In this document: piece by piece, positions 1-11,741 of the stretch | Layout of the letters: the number at the start of each line of letters is the position of its first letter | How positions within the stretch are numbered: position 1 is the first letter of the stretch | Position numbers and translations under genes: made by a program | Notes under the pieces: generated by a model | Told to the model about the DNA's origin: nothing | Seen by the model: only the letters and a program-made list of their open reading frames with translations | Database searches by the model: none | From: Brachionus plicatilis | Lineage: Eukaryota > Rotifera > Eurotatoria > Ploima > Brachionidae | DNA: 64,000 nucleotides | Assembly: GCA_010279815.1 (NCBI GenBank) | Contig: QEOQ01000041.1 | Location: 375,048 to 439,047 of the forward strand | Reading direction: 5' to 3'

Positions 1-617
1 CATTTTTGTGAAATTATTTGTTTAGTTTTCTACCCACCTTGGCCAAATCCACGTATTTTTTGAGAAAAAAAATCAGTTGCTTTTAGAATTAGGAAAATTC
101 AAATACCTTCGCAGTGTTGACTAAGTTAAATATCAAATTGGCATACATTACAATTTAAAACTAACTTTTACATTTCTTTTCCTCGACTCTTCCTCAACTC
201 TTCCTTTCCCCGCTGGAATAGTTGAAAAAGGGTCGAGGAAATGTCGAGGAAGAGTTGAAGAACAAAATGCGTACATCTTAGTTTTAATTTATACTGTAGC
301 AAAATTTTTTAATTGAGAAAAAATGTCTTTCTTGGTCTTGTTTTTCAAAAGATTTTAGTTCTAAATTTTTAGCATTGTAATTCTTTTTAAATCAATTAGA
401 ATAAAAATTTTTTTAACTTTAAAATAAATTTAAAATTTTATAATTTAATGAGAGTTGATTAAAAAAATTCTAGCAAATTGAGCCTTAATTAAAACTAGCT
501 AACTCAAATTAGCAATTTCAATAAAAAAAAGGTTTAATAAATTAAGATCAATTAAAAAAGAAAGATTAAAAGGCCTAGAAAAAAGTCAATAATTCATATC
601 AAGGATACTAAATCTTA
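1..617. other. AT-rich intergenic DNA with a weak inverted repeat
   Basis: No convincing coding region. Positions about 175-262 contain repeated TTCCTCGAC/CAACTCTTCC words that pair across a short spacer. The flanking bases (about 130-305) also pair weakly, so this may be an old foldback element. No target duplication was found. Confidence 0.4.
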
Positions 618-933
618 GGCAAAATGAAAATTTTTGTGCATTTTTATATTTTTACATTTTTGAGAGAAAAAAAAAATCTCAAAATCTCAAAATCTAAAAA
701 ATTTTTCATTCAAGAAAAGTAATATTAAATTCGCAATTACTTAAAAAGGAGTTTTAGAAAAATTTAAATGTAAAAACCAGAGATAATTTTTTGAAAATCC
801 CTTTTAATTAATTGCGAATTTATAATTACTTTTCTTAATGAAATTTTTTTTTAATTTTTTTAAGTTTTTTTATTTTGAAATTTTTATTTTTTCTCTCAAA
901 AATGTAAAAATGTACAATTAATTACATTTTGCC
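618..933. mobile_element. Mutator-like MITE with 9-bp target duplication
   Basis: A 316-bp non-coding element. It starts GGCAAAATG and ends CATTTTGCC, and the two arms pair imperfectly over roughly 130 bp each (for example AAGAAAAGTAAT, TTCGCAATTA and TTTTTGAGAGAAAAAA recur inverted). It is flanked by the identical 9-mer TAAATCTTA at 609-617 and 934-942. A 9-bp target duplication with long terminal inverted repeats is the usual signature of Mutator-like (MULE) elements. There is no transposase inside, so it must be mobilised in trans. Confidence 0.85.
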
Positions 934-942
934 TAAATCTTA

Positions 943-3883
943 AATTTTTTTTTCTATATTTATTTGTTCAAAAGAGCGAAAAGTAAAAAATTCCTATAAA
1001 AAGGCTAATCTGGCTTAAAAAAACACTTTTTAATCATTCTAAATCAATTATTGGAATAATTTTTAAATAATAACTTTTGTCCATTTTATTGATAATTGGG
1101 ACTATAGTTGCTACATTTTTATAAACTTAAAGAAAAATTTAAAGATAATTGCTTTGGTCTAAATTTTAAAAAAGTTAATGATATTTTTTTGTCACTTTTT
1201 TGTGCAACTGATCTACATAAAGCTCTAAAAATGCTACAAAAATTGACATTTATCAGAACTACTAAACCTATCCTATTTAAAATGTTATTTAAATTTTTGT
1301 TTAATTTTTACAAAATTTTCTATTAATAGAATCGAAAGGGACTTCATAATCTCCATTTTTTTGATTAAAATAATTTTGGCTTAAGTCTTTCTTAATTTTG
1401 GAATATATATATATATGTTAACGTAAATTTGGAAAATTACTGAGTGACCAGTAAATTACTAAAATAAAATACAAAAAACGCTGTTTTACTTTTCTGTTTT
1501 TTATTTTGTAGTATGGTGACATGATCATAGTATAAATTTAACTTGTTACTTATATAGAAAATAGATTCAGTTGTTATTTCTAAACTAATTTTAAATAAAG
1601 TGTTTAACTAAACACTTAGCTTATTATTCACACACTCGGCCTGTACTACAATTTGTTTTTGTGATTTAGTGGAAAAAAAAGAGGTTTTAGTAAATTTCTA
1701 AAATAGTTAGTAAATAATAAATTTCTTCATTGATTTATTCTTACAAGCACTCTTACCTCCATCAGATCTTGAGTTGCATAACAATTAAGCCTTTTTACAA
1801 CTAAATCTATAATAATTTTGAGATTGATAGATCATTACTACGAATTCATTGATATTGAATTTCAAAATATAGTCTTGAATCCATTTAAAGCAAATATCGC
1901 TTGGAACATTCACAACACTTGCTATCATAAGCATAAAGTTTTGAGAAATGTTTGTTTTCATAATTAGAAATTATCTATTTAATTTTAAATAAAATTTTTT
2001 AATTTTATCTTAATTCAATTTTTATTTTCATTAAAAAATTTATAACAATTTTTGATCACAAAAGCTATTTATAAAAATTAGACTCAATTAAAATTAAAAT
2101 ATATAATTATTTAAAAAAAAAAGCTTTACCCCCATTCTATGACCAAAAGGTTAACTACAGATTTCGTGAACTCAAAAAAAACAAAGATCTCATAGAAAAA
2201 TTACTTAAATGAAGCTTTATGATTCATATTCTATGTATGATTTTATTTTTAAAAATTTTATCCGCCAACTTAATATTTTTTTCTTGTCAAAATGTTTTAT
2301 TATTCTTAATCTTTCTTGGTCAATGTGGTAAGTGAGGCCAAAAAAATAGTTTTTTTAAATTTTTAACAAAAATTTTTATTTTTTTAATAAAGAATTATGG
2401 GTCTAATATTTTAGGAATAGCTTTTGTGATTAAAATTTAAAAAATAATAGTAGTTTTATAAAATTTTTGTATAGACTAAAAAAAATTTTTATTCCCTACA
2501 GAACTTAAATTTATATCTTTATGGAAAAAAATGAGGGACTAAAAGAAGGCCGCTCGAAAGAATCCTAAGGGTACTTCCTTAAAATTATTTTCAAATAAAT
2601 AAATGAAAAAAAGTTTCATTTATAATATATTTTGTCCAGTGAGGTCAAGAAGCCGGTAGTGAGTCTATAGATCAAAAAATTGCACTGCTTAAATAAAGTG
2701 TAGACCTCCAAGAAAACATATTTCATTCTTTACAGTTGATACATATTTATTCAAAAAAATAAAAACTTAAAGTCACAAATTCCGCTCTACATGAAAAGCT
2801 AAATATTTGTTTAGATAGAACAATTCGTGATTAATAAAGATCATTTAAAGTAAAAATATCAATTCAGCCTTTAGTATTCAAAAAGCAATTTTTTAAAATA
2901 TTTTTTCATTACTTCAAATTTTGAATCTTTATAATGAATTTTTGTTAATCTTTAAATTTATTTAGCAAAGAAAAATCCTTAGAAAATTTTCTAATCATTT
3001 GACTCTATAGCAATTAATTGACTAAAATAGTACTCGAATATTTTAAAAGTCTTAACTGATTTCAGATAGCAATTTTCTATGAAAAATTATTTACTATTTT
3101 TTAATTAAATATATTTTATTTGTGACGTTAACAGAAAATTGTCGTCATAGAAATTAAATGTTTGAGAGAATTACAAATTTTAATGTATTTCAAGTAACTC
3201 GAGTGTTTAAATTATTCAATAAATTAAAGTTAAATACAAATCTAAAAAAAATAAAAAATAGAATTTTAAAATTTATATTAATTATTTTCAAAAATTCGTT
3301 TATAAATAGCAAGAATCACTTAAGTTGGCAATTTGTACATTTTAAAGATTTGGTAAAAATCTAAAGTTAAAAATGGCTTTGCCAAGATCAAATCTCTTGG
3401 TCCGTCCTATTTCGGTCACAAACCTAGTAAATTTCTTAAAAAAAGGATTCGATTTTAATCTTGAGAGAATTAAAAAATTAATCAAAATCCTAACAACAAA
3501 ATTTATTAGTATTTAAACTAGCTTCTTAATTTTTTTCTAATTTCTGATTTCATTTGTATCGACCTATTATAGCATCTAAATTGTATTCAGGGCATTTTTT
3601 TTAAAATTAAAACTAATTAAAATTTAACAATTAATTTTGAATAAAAATAAAAAAAACATTTTTTTTTTATTGCCACAAACAATAATAAAACGCAGCTAGC
3701 AATTTTAGGCAACAAATTGGCCACCATTTCTTATTCAAAATAGAAAACAAAAACAAAAAAAATTTCTATTAGTACAAAAAACTCACGTTTGCTTGATAAA
3801 ACCCTATTTGGAAAACGTGGATTAAATTTTCTTTTTTGTTAAAATGATATTTTTTTTTTTTCAAATTTTCTCAAAGTTTGTAG
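943..3883. other. AT-rich intergenic DNA, no gene recognised
   Basis: Only short low-complexity open frames occur, such as 1108-1326 and 3158-3364. They are rich in Phe, Lys, Leu and Asn, as expected from random AT-rich DNA. One or more 5' exons of the gene that starts around 3920 may lie here, but I could not identify them. Confidence 0.5.
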
Positions 3884-3919
3884 CAAATTTTTAACTTTTT
3901 TTTTTTTCATAAAAAAAAG

Positions 3920-6900
3920 AATTCATCATACGGTTCAAAATCAGTAAATAGCTCACATTTCGCTTACACCCTGGCCTCCAATCCGCACTTGTACAAAGTA
4001 TACCAAAATTCGAAAGGCAACCTGAACAGCTCAAATTTAGACGAAACAGCCACAAGCACCAGCGGCAGTGATTTAAGTTTTCAGCCAGCGCACCAGAGAC
4101 AAAGCCGCACAGTGCCACAAGAGACCCAATCAGCCAAAAAGACCTCATTCTCGCAGCTAAAGCAGCGCTCTGTTTCCTCATGCGCCATAGCGGCCAATGC
4201 GCAACCAATTGACAACTCAGCAATGAAAAAGTCAATCGGCATCCAGCATGAGCCAGAGGGCGCCGACGGCCGCCAGCACGACCACTCCTCGACCATACTT
4301 TGCATGGTCGTGGACAAAAACGGAAAGTTGAACAAAAAGGACTTGCTAATGGCCGCAGCCAAGGCCAAGGCGATGGCGGACCAGGCGGGCATGCTCAAAA
4401 TTCAGCGTCCCAAGACCCCCGCGAGCTCCAAGCGCTCAAGCTCTTTGTTCAACAGCAAACACTCTCTGCCCGATTTGACATTTTTGACTCACTATTCGGA
4501 CAAAAAGGCCCAGCCGCCTCTTTCCACACCCATTACCAAGCCATCACCGCCAAATCCCCAATCGGCACCCGGCGATCTGCTCAAGCGCAAAACTCTCAAA
4601 TCCATAAAACGCTACAGACAAACAAAACAGAACACTGAGCCGTGCGCCATTCAGATGGCCGAGCAGGCCCACCACTTGAACACCGAAGAAACTACCGAGT
4701 TCAAGTTTGAGCGCAGAACATCGTTGCCTTTTAACAAGCGCGGTAAAAACCCGCTACATCCACCCAATGGCAAACAACCACTCAAATCTTGTCTCAAACG
4801 AAAAGAGTCTCATCTGAAGCACAGCCAAAGTTTGCAGAACAATTTTGTCCAAGAAGAAACGTCACTGGCCAAGTCGGCCTGCATGTTTGTGCCATTTGTG
4901 GGCCACTTGTTCTCGTGTGACACGGACTCGTCCACTCGCTACATCTACTACAACAACCTGGAGAAGAGAAGACTTTCCAAAATGTACAAACAATTGACTG
5001 GCCAGTTGTACGAGGATGAGGATGAAAATGGCGAAGAGGACGAAGCCAAGTTTGGCAAATCCAGGCAGCCAGAAATTACCAAATCGGACAACGATGTGCG
5101 CATCAAAAAGGCAGTGAAGTTCAAGGCGGTGAGGCGCAGAGAGCCGCCGCATGTGTCCAGGCCGGCTCCTTTGCTCCAGTACGACACTCTCATTGCCATG
5201 CTCAAGTCTTCCAAAGAGAAAAAGTGCAAGAGCGTGTCCGGCCTTGGTGGCAAAAATTCGAATGCCATCGAGGCCGACACGATTTCGATGGCTAGCTTGA
5301 GCGAGAGTCCGCCAAGTGAGTTTAAATTTTCGGACGACGAGGACAATCTAGTGGTCAAAACAAATCCAAGTCAACCGGACAAAGTTGAGCATGTCAAAAA
5401 TTTGAAGAGAAATTTTCACACAATTCTTTTGAAAGATCAAAAATTGAACAATTTAAAGGAAATTTTGCTCGAGTTGAAGACACATCAGGAGAAGCAGGCC
5501 AAATTTGATCCGACCCACTGTTCCAGCACCACTTCGTCGGCCTCTTTTTCAGCCAACTCGTCCTCCACATCCACCTGCTCGTCCATCACGGGCCCCCTCA
5601 ACACATCGCTCGAGACCAAAGAGTCAATCGAAAAGCTAGCTGGCTATTTGTTTGACTTTTTGAAGCAAAGCCTGAAGCCTCCATCGACTGATTGTCTCCT
5701 GCCAACTTCAAATATATTCAAGTCTACTATTGACTCGCCGCTACTCAGTCTGAAAAAGCCCAATCAATTGGCCGAGTCCAACACTCTCACCCAGACATTT
5801 TCCCAGTATACTCAAATGTGGAATTTGATTGAGTGTACCATGAACGCAAATTTGGAATTGCAGAGACAGCCAATTAAGAGCGAGGGTCCGGCGCCCAAAT
5901 GTTATTTTTTCTTGCCCAAAGAGGCCTACTTGACCATGTTCCAGGAAATAAACAAATTCGCTTCGAGCACTAATCAGACTTATTTAATCGACAATTCGAT
6001 TAATACCTCTCAATTGAGAAGAAAACACCATTTCATGGTAATGCTAATGAGTCTCAAATTCAAATTTCAATTGTTTGTTATTTATTTACTAAAGTAAGAA
6101 TTTTTGCTTATTAATTTAAAAAAATACAAATGTTTGCTTTTTTGCCAGAGTTGTTCAATAGATCAAATTTAAAGTCACTAAAATTAATTGTTATTTGACT
6201 TAGTTTTATTGAAGCTTTGAATAAGAAGAATTTTTAGGCCGAACTTTCAACAAAGTCTATTTTAAAATAAAATTGTTTTTTTTCAACTAGCTATCTTAGA
6301 ATTTAAATCGGACAAGGCTTTTTGAAAAATTTACAGAGATAGCATTCAATTTAAAATAAAAAATAAAGGATTATTTTATTTTTTTATTTTAATAGAGTTA
6401 AATTTTTAATTTAACATAAATTTTAAATGAAGTCAGATGAATTATATTTGGCTTGCTATTTTTTATCCCACCAAAAAATATACTATTAAACAAAAAACAC
6501 TTATGTTTTATAAAAAATCATTTATTCAATAAGTTCAATTTATGTTTTTTTTAATTCTAATTTATATTATTTGCGTTCCGGCTTTTGCCTTGGTTTCCAA
6601 CTACGCTTCCTTTTGAAGCCAATGTTTTTTAAATTAAAACCCATTTGGACCAGTTTAAGCTTAACTGCTAAGTTCTACAATATATTTGCAAAATTTTCCA
6701 AATATTTTTTTCTATTATTAAATTTTTCAAATATTATTAAATAATTTTTCAAATAATTCTTACACGTGCAGGTGCTAAATTGCCATTTAACTTTATTTAA
6801 CTTAAGCCTCTCATTACATCTATTGAGTGCATTAAATTGGTCAAGATCAAAGGATATGGGGCAATCAGGTCTAAAATAGGACTTTTCACATTTTTTAACT

Positions 6901-9900
6901 TTTCTATAGTGATTCTTGTAGATCTTGACGCGCTGATTCCAAATATATGTGTATTTTTTGTCCTAGGTAATTATTTTATGAATTATAGCCTTCGGAAGTT
7001 TTTAAGGGTATATTAGGTTTTTAAGCCATAACTTGGTCAAATTTTATCATTTTTTTATAAAAAATACACCAAAATGTTCAGAAAAGAGCGAAGAATCTGA
7101 AAATAATAGTATCAAGTCAAAAAAATCACTTAAAAAATGGACTATCCTCGAAAAACCAAAAATTGGCTATGCCTCGCTTTAGACCCCCCGGATACCCCCA
7201 TGTCAAAGGACACCCCCCCCCAAAAAAAAATGTATTTTTTTCGGGTTGCTCAGTGTCTAAAACATACTAGAAAATCAGATCCTGCATTGAAACCCTTCTT
7301 GGAAAACTTTTATCTATCAAAGAAGTTTTATTAATCAATTGGTTTAATATTGGAAAAAGCTGGATAAAATAACTTTTTTAAAAGACAAAAAATATTTTTT
7401 TATTTTATTATTTCAATTATTCAGTATCTGAAATGTCGTCATCGTTTAAAATTGTATCATCATTCTCAAAATTATCTTGTTTACTGCAGTCAAAGCAAAA
7501 ATTATAAAAAGTTTTGCTTTTATTTGATACAATCTTTTTCGGATTTTGTCTTGCAAAGCCTAAGTACCAAATTACATTGGTTACATGGGAGCAGGCCCCA
7601 AAAACCCTTGAACCAGCTTTACAGTCGCAATACCATTCTTGAATCGGATCCATTGATGAACATGATGAATATCTTATAACTGTAAAGCTGGTTCAAGGGT
7701 TTTTGGGGCCTGCTCCCATGTAACCAATGTAATTTGGTACTTAGGCTTTGCAAGACAAAATCCGAAAAAGATTGTATCAAATAAAAGCAAAACTTTTTAT
7801 AATTTTTGCTTTGACTGCAGTAAACAAGATAATTTTGAGAATGATGATACAATTTTAAACGATGACGACATTTCAGATACTGAATAATTGAAATAATAAA
7901 ATAAAAAAATATTTTTTGTCTTTTAAAAAAGTTATTTTATCCAGCTTTTTCCAATATTAAACCAATTGATTAATAAAACTTCTTTGATAGATAAAAGTTT
8001 TCCAAGAAGGGTTTCAATGCAGGATCTGATTTTCTAGTATGTTTTAGACACTGAGCAACCCGAAAAAAATACATTTTTTTTTGGGGGGGGTGTCCTTTGA
8101 CATGGGGGTATCCGGGGGGTCTAAAGCGAGGCATAGCCAATTTTTGGTTTTTCGAGGATAGTCCATTTTTTAAGTGATTTTTTTGACTTGATACTATTAT
8201 TTTCAGATTCTTCGCTCTTTTCTGAACATTTTGGTGTATTTTTTATAAAAAAATGATAAAATTTGACCAAGTTATGGCTTAAAAACCTAATATACCCTTA
8301 AAAACTTCCGAAGGCTATAATTCATAAAATAATTACCTAGGACAAAAAATACACATATATTTGGAATCAGCGCGTCAAGATCTACAAGAATCACTATAGA
8401 AAAGTTAAAAAATGTGAAAAGTCCTATTTTAGACCTGATTGCCACATATCCTTTAAAATTTTTTATCACTTTCAAATTTAATCATTCTATAAATAATAAT
8501 TAGCATAAGTGACTTTTGATATTTAAAAATAATTTTAATTTTGAAGCATAATTTTTTTTTTCACCGAAAAAAATTTACAGTTCTAAAAAATAGTTTGAAA
8601 AATAAACAATCCCATTAAATTTTTTAAACATTAAAAATTTAATTTTTTTTATTGTGAAGAAATTTATTATTATTTAAGCTTTATTAAGTACAATTCTAAT
8701 CTAAATATTATCACATGATCAAAAATATAATGAATTAGGCTTTTTTAAATTTTATGTCCATATTAAGTTATCCAAATTATAGCTCAAAAGCACTTTAAAT
8801 TTCAAATAAAAGCGATTCAAAGTTTAATTTTTTATTTAAAAAATTTCAAAATTTTTAATAATATTTAATTTTTACTTCAGATAGAAATAAATTTAGTAAA
8901 AGATTAAACAAATTAAACAAATTAGGTTTAAAAAAGCTTAGTAATTTGTTATTAAAAAAATATCTAAAAAGAATTTTTTTAAATCAACAACTAAAAATTT
9001 AGATTAGAAATTTTGATTCGATCATCAACTTCAATTTGCCTAAAAGTTTATGATACATTTAATTGATTTAGTTTTTAATTTTATTTCAAAATTATTTAAA
9101 ATATCAAAAAAGTTTATTTTTTTTTTTTCAGAACTTTTTTTATATAAAATACGGTGAGGTAGAAAAAAGCATAAAAAGAGAGAAAAAAACATAAACTATA
9201 AAAAATCAAAAATAGATAAAACATAAATTATATAAAAAATAACTTAAATAGCTAAAATGAGACAAAATTAAGACTAAATCTAATTCAAGAATGGTTTAAA
9301 GAAATATTTAAAACTATTCAATTTGAAAAATTTATCAGTTTTTCAGAAAAATTAATTTTAATTTTAATTTTTGAACTAATAATGATAAAAATGTGTTAAA
9401 ATACTTGTGTTAAAATACGTGAAAAAAGTTAATTCGTCTATTTGCGCAAAGGATTTGAATTTTTGCTTTGTATCTTTAATTTTAAATTTATTACATGTTA
9501 AACTAAAACTTTTTTATTAAACTAAAAATATTAAAAAAAATTGTATTTTGAATTTATGTTTTTTATCTTTTTATAAAATTGGTTATATGCTTTGTTGTTC
9601 TTTTTATATGTTTCGTTCTACCTGTCCCATAAAATACAAATTTTTTTTGTTATAATTTGGACTGATTTCATTAATGAATTGCATTTATCGCATACTTTAA
9701 ACTTAAACAAAGCTTTCATTTGGAAAATTAGAAGAATATAATTTTAATTTTTGTTTCGTAAATATCACTGCATTTCTTACTGCTCTGTACAGATCAAGTA
9801 AATTTTTTTAAGTCGCCTATGAGGTGCAGTAATTATATAAATAAATAAATAAATAAAATTTCTTAAGCAGTTTAAACTATTGTCACTCTGAATGGAACTT

Positions 9901-11311
9901 GTTTCCAATCTTTCATAAATTTTTCCTTTTTAACTATCCTTTCAAAAGAATTAGAAAAAAGACGAAAAGCATTTTAAATTCAAAAAATAAATTTAATCAA
10001 TTAGATAAATTTTATTAAAGGTCAATTATTTTTTGGCGAATGATTTTCCTCACAGCTAATTTTAATAAACTTTTCGCTAATATTATTAAAAATACCACTA
10101 TCTTAACAAAACTAATTTATTCTACTAAAAATATATCTAATTTAATAAAAGCTGCATCTATTTTTAAAAAATATTTTCTTAAGGAATTTTTATGATTATT
10201 ATTTAGCAGTGTTTTTTTTACTTACATTATTAAAAACTCAAATTTTTTTTTACCTGAAAATAGATAAATTAAATAGAATAAATAAATAAATTTTTAATTA
10301 GAAATTTTATTTTTTAGTCATAAACAGTTGGCAAATTGGTTCGAACATGTAAACCGTGATAAAAATGTTTTGAAAAATTTCTACGATTTCAAACAATCAG
10401 CCACAAAAGGCATAGGAAACAACAGCAGTGGTGATAGCGGTATGGGCACTGAGTTCATGCAGGTGTCAACATCATCTTCAACTTCAACTTCATCACTTTC
10501 TGTCTCAACAAACAACTTCCTCTCACCCAATACCACTGTGAACGAGGCGAACTTTAATGTGAAAAGTCTATCCAACATTTCCGTATTTGAAAATGAAGAG
10601 TATTTTAGTTATTTTCACAAACTTTTGCTCCAATTTAACCAACTGGATCTTAAACTACAAACCCACAGCAATGATACCATTGCAAATAGAACTCAACTTG
10701 CACAGACCCCGCCAAGCGTAGAAAAAGCCCCCACCCTTCCGACACCCCAAGCTCAGAAGCCACCCCTGGTTCAGACACCTGTGATAAATCGGCCAAAAAA
10801 TAGCGATTCTAGACTCCACAACAACCGAAATCACATACCTAAACCGGTCATCAACAATATACATCCAAATATACCAAAGAGTTCCACAAACTTTTATCAC
10901 ACAGGAAACAACCAGCATCATAACGCCGGACACCATTCTCACAGTGGTTTTAATCTAAAAAATATATCAAAAAGATTCAATATAAAATCTTGGTTCACAT
11001 CTTCAAGTTCAAATACTAATATACCCACATCGGCATCACATAACAACTTCACCACTCATAATGTGAACAGTACTGGCAGCCGACTTCCATTCGGAATAAA
11101 AACGCTCACGCCATCTCATCGCAATGAACATAAAAATTTCAAAGAAAATGTTAAGAAAAAACTGAGCAGAGAATCGAATGCGACCAAATGTTGTGACGTG
11201 AACAGTACAGGAGTTTTAGGCAGCGGTGTGGGTGCTCTATGCAACAACTCAAACTCGTTTATGAAGCATTCGTTATCCGAGCCAAGTTTAAATGCAATTC
11301 TGGACCGATAA
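3920..11311 (+). CDS. RUN-domain protein resembling RUSC1/2 and UNC-14 (5' end incomplete)
   Basis: Two exons: about 3920-6093 and 10318-11311, joined by a 4.2-kb intron. The first exon is open from 3884 but has no ATG near its start. It probably begins at an acceptor near 3919 and needs an upstream exon; the first internal in-frame Met is near 4222. The first ~560 residues are Ser/Lys/Gln-rich and disordered, with an acidic patch and poly-Ser stretches. The recognisable part spans the splice: helices ESIEKLAGYLFDFLKQSL and MWNLIECTMNANL, then FVIYLLN|HKQLANWFEHV, then a later FHKLLLQFNQLDLKLQ helix. These line up with the RUN domain of RUSC proteins (family pattern FI.GLLN.K.LE.WF). Donor AAA|GTAAGA and acceptor TTTTTAG| fit phase 2. 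RUN proteins of this family act as adaptors for kinesin or Rab-linked transport. No SH3 domain is visible at the C-terminus, unlike vertebrate RUSC. The tail is Ser/Asn/His-rich. Confidence 0.6.
7417..7680 (-). pseudogene. C-terminal fragment of a SWIM zinc-finger transposon protein (left arm)
   Basis: The minus-strand frame ends at 7417 with an acidic tail (DDTILNDDDISDTE) and is open up to about 7680. It contains WYCDCKAGSRVFGACSH, a CxC...CxH pattern typical of SWIM zinc fingers. These occur near the C-terminus of MULE-type transposases and related transposon proteins. The frame has no proper N-terminus because the palindrome junction cuts it. The same segment recurs on the plus strand in the right arm, where it starts later, at the second half of the finger. 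Confidence 0.65.
7681..7887 (+). pseudogene. C-terminal fragment of the same SWIM protein (right arm)
   Basis: Mirror copy of the left-arm fragment, beginning at the CKAGSRVFGACSH part of the finger and ending with the same acidic C-terminus. It lacks the first CxC residue pair, so it cannot form a complete SWIM finger. It is part of the right arm of the palindrome. Confidence 0.6.
9153..9628. mobile_element. Non-autonomous TIR element with 9-bp target duplication
   Basis: A 476-bp non-coding element flanked by identical ATAAAATAC copies at 9144-9152 and 9629-9637. Its ends are imperfect inverted repeats: GGTGAGGTAGAA at the left against GGGACAGGTAGAA read inward from the right, followed by shared ATAAAAAGA, GATAAAA and ACATAAATT blocks. 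The 9-bp duplication again points to a Mutator-like transposase. Its sequence is unrelated to the element at 618-933. Confidence 0.8.
9780..9857 (+). mobile_element. Short 5'-truncated retroposon tail with (AAAT)n end
   Basis: A 78-bp segment ends in a run of ATAA/AAAT units and is flanked by ATTTCTTA at 9772-9779 and again at 9858-9865. A short insert with a simple-repeat tail and an 8-bp duplication fits a heavily 5'-truncated non-LTR retrotransposon or a SINE. The duplication is short and AT-rich, so chance is possible. Confidence 0.45.
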
Positions 11312-11741
11312 TTTTTCAAATTTTCAATTTTTCTTCTCTCTGAATCGATTTTATACGAATTAACAAAAATTAAATGTTGCGTTTTTGGCACTTGAATTTT
11401 TTTATTTCATAAAAATTGTTTTGAAATTTTTAAATATTTCTTTTTTTTTTTTATGAATTTTTAACATTTTTCAACTCAATTTAAATTATTTTTTTTAAAC
11501 TCGTTTAAGGCAACAAGGTAGAATCCTAGTAAACTTATTTATACATAAATGTAATGTCAAATCTTTTACAATTTTTAGTCTTTTTGGTACATTAAGATGC
11601 ATCCATTCAGTTCTTAAAAAAAATTAATAAAAATTAATGAAAAAATTTTATTTTTTTTATTTATTATTTTTAGATTAAGTGGCTTTGGTAAGCCATTTTT
11701 CCACTTAAGTTTATTAATTTTTTAAATATATCCAGTTCAGA
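11312..11741. other. Intergenic spacer, RUN-domain gene 3' end to SRP19
   Basis: AT-rich, with no gene seen. It should hold the 3' UTR of the upstream gene and the SRP19 promoter. Confidence 0.5.

Larger units (their letters stand above)
6849..8455. repeat. Giant palindrome: two 777-bp inverted arms, 53-bp spacer
   Basis: Arms 6849-7625 and 7679-8455 are equal in length and nearly identical in inverse orientation. Visible differences are few, for example GGGGCAATC against GTGGCAATC near the outer ends. The spacer is 7626-7678. Each arm carries the 3' end of the same open frame followed by about 0.55 kb of non-coding DNA and a terminal AAAGGATATG motif. The arms therefore look like two head-to-head copies of the 3' end of one transposon. 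No clear target duplication was found at the outer ends. Near-identity of the arms implies recent formation or gene conversion. Confidence 0.9.
6094..10317 (+). other. 4.2-kb intron of the RUN-domain gene, packed with transposons
   Basis: The intron runs from GTAAGA at 6094 to TTTTTAG at 10317. It contains the large palindrome (6849-8455), a 9-bp-TSD element (9153-9628) and a 78-bp LINE-like tail (9780-9857). The remaining DNA is AT-rich and I see no coding signal in it. Confidence 0.6.

Noticed and set aside
1108..1326. 72-codon open frame in AT-rich DNA, and a similar one at 3158-3364
   Set aside because: Composition is that of random AT-rich sequence, with no motif and no gene context.
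3891..5358. Overlapping minus-strand and alternative-frame open frames across the 3.9-6.1 kb exon
   Set aside because: They are shadows of a GC-richer coding exon. Their translations show no domains, and the plus frame is longer and fits the RUN family.
6038..6172. Short terminal exon alternative for the RUN gene: donor at 6038 (ATG|GTAATG) to acceptor at 6148, ending SCSIDQI and a stop
   Set aside because: It would cut the RUN domain in half. The GTAAGA donor at 6094 restores conserved sequence with the exon at 10318. It remains possible as an alternative transcript.
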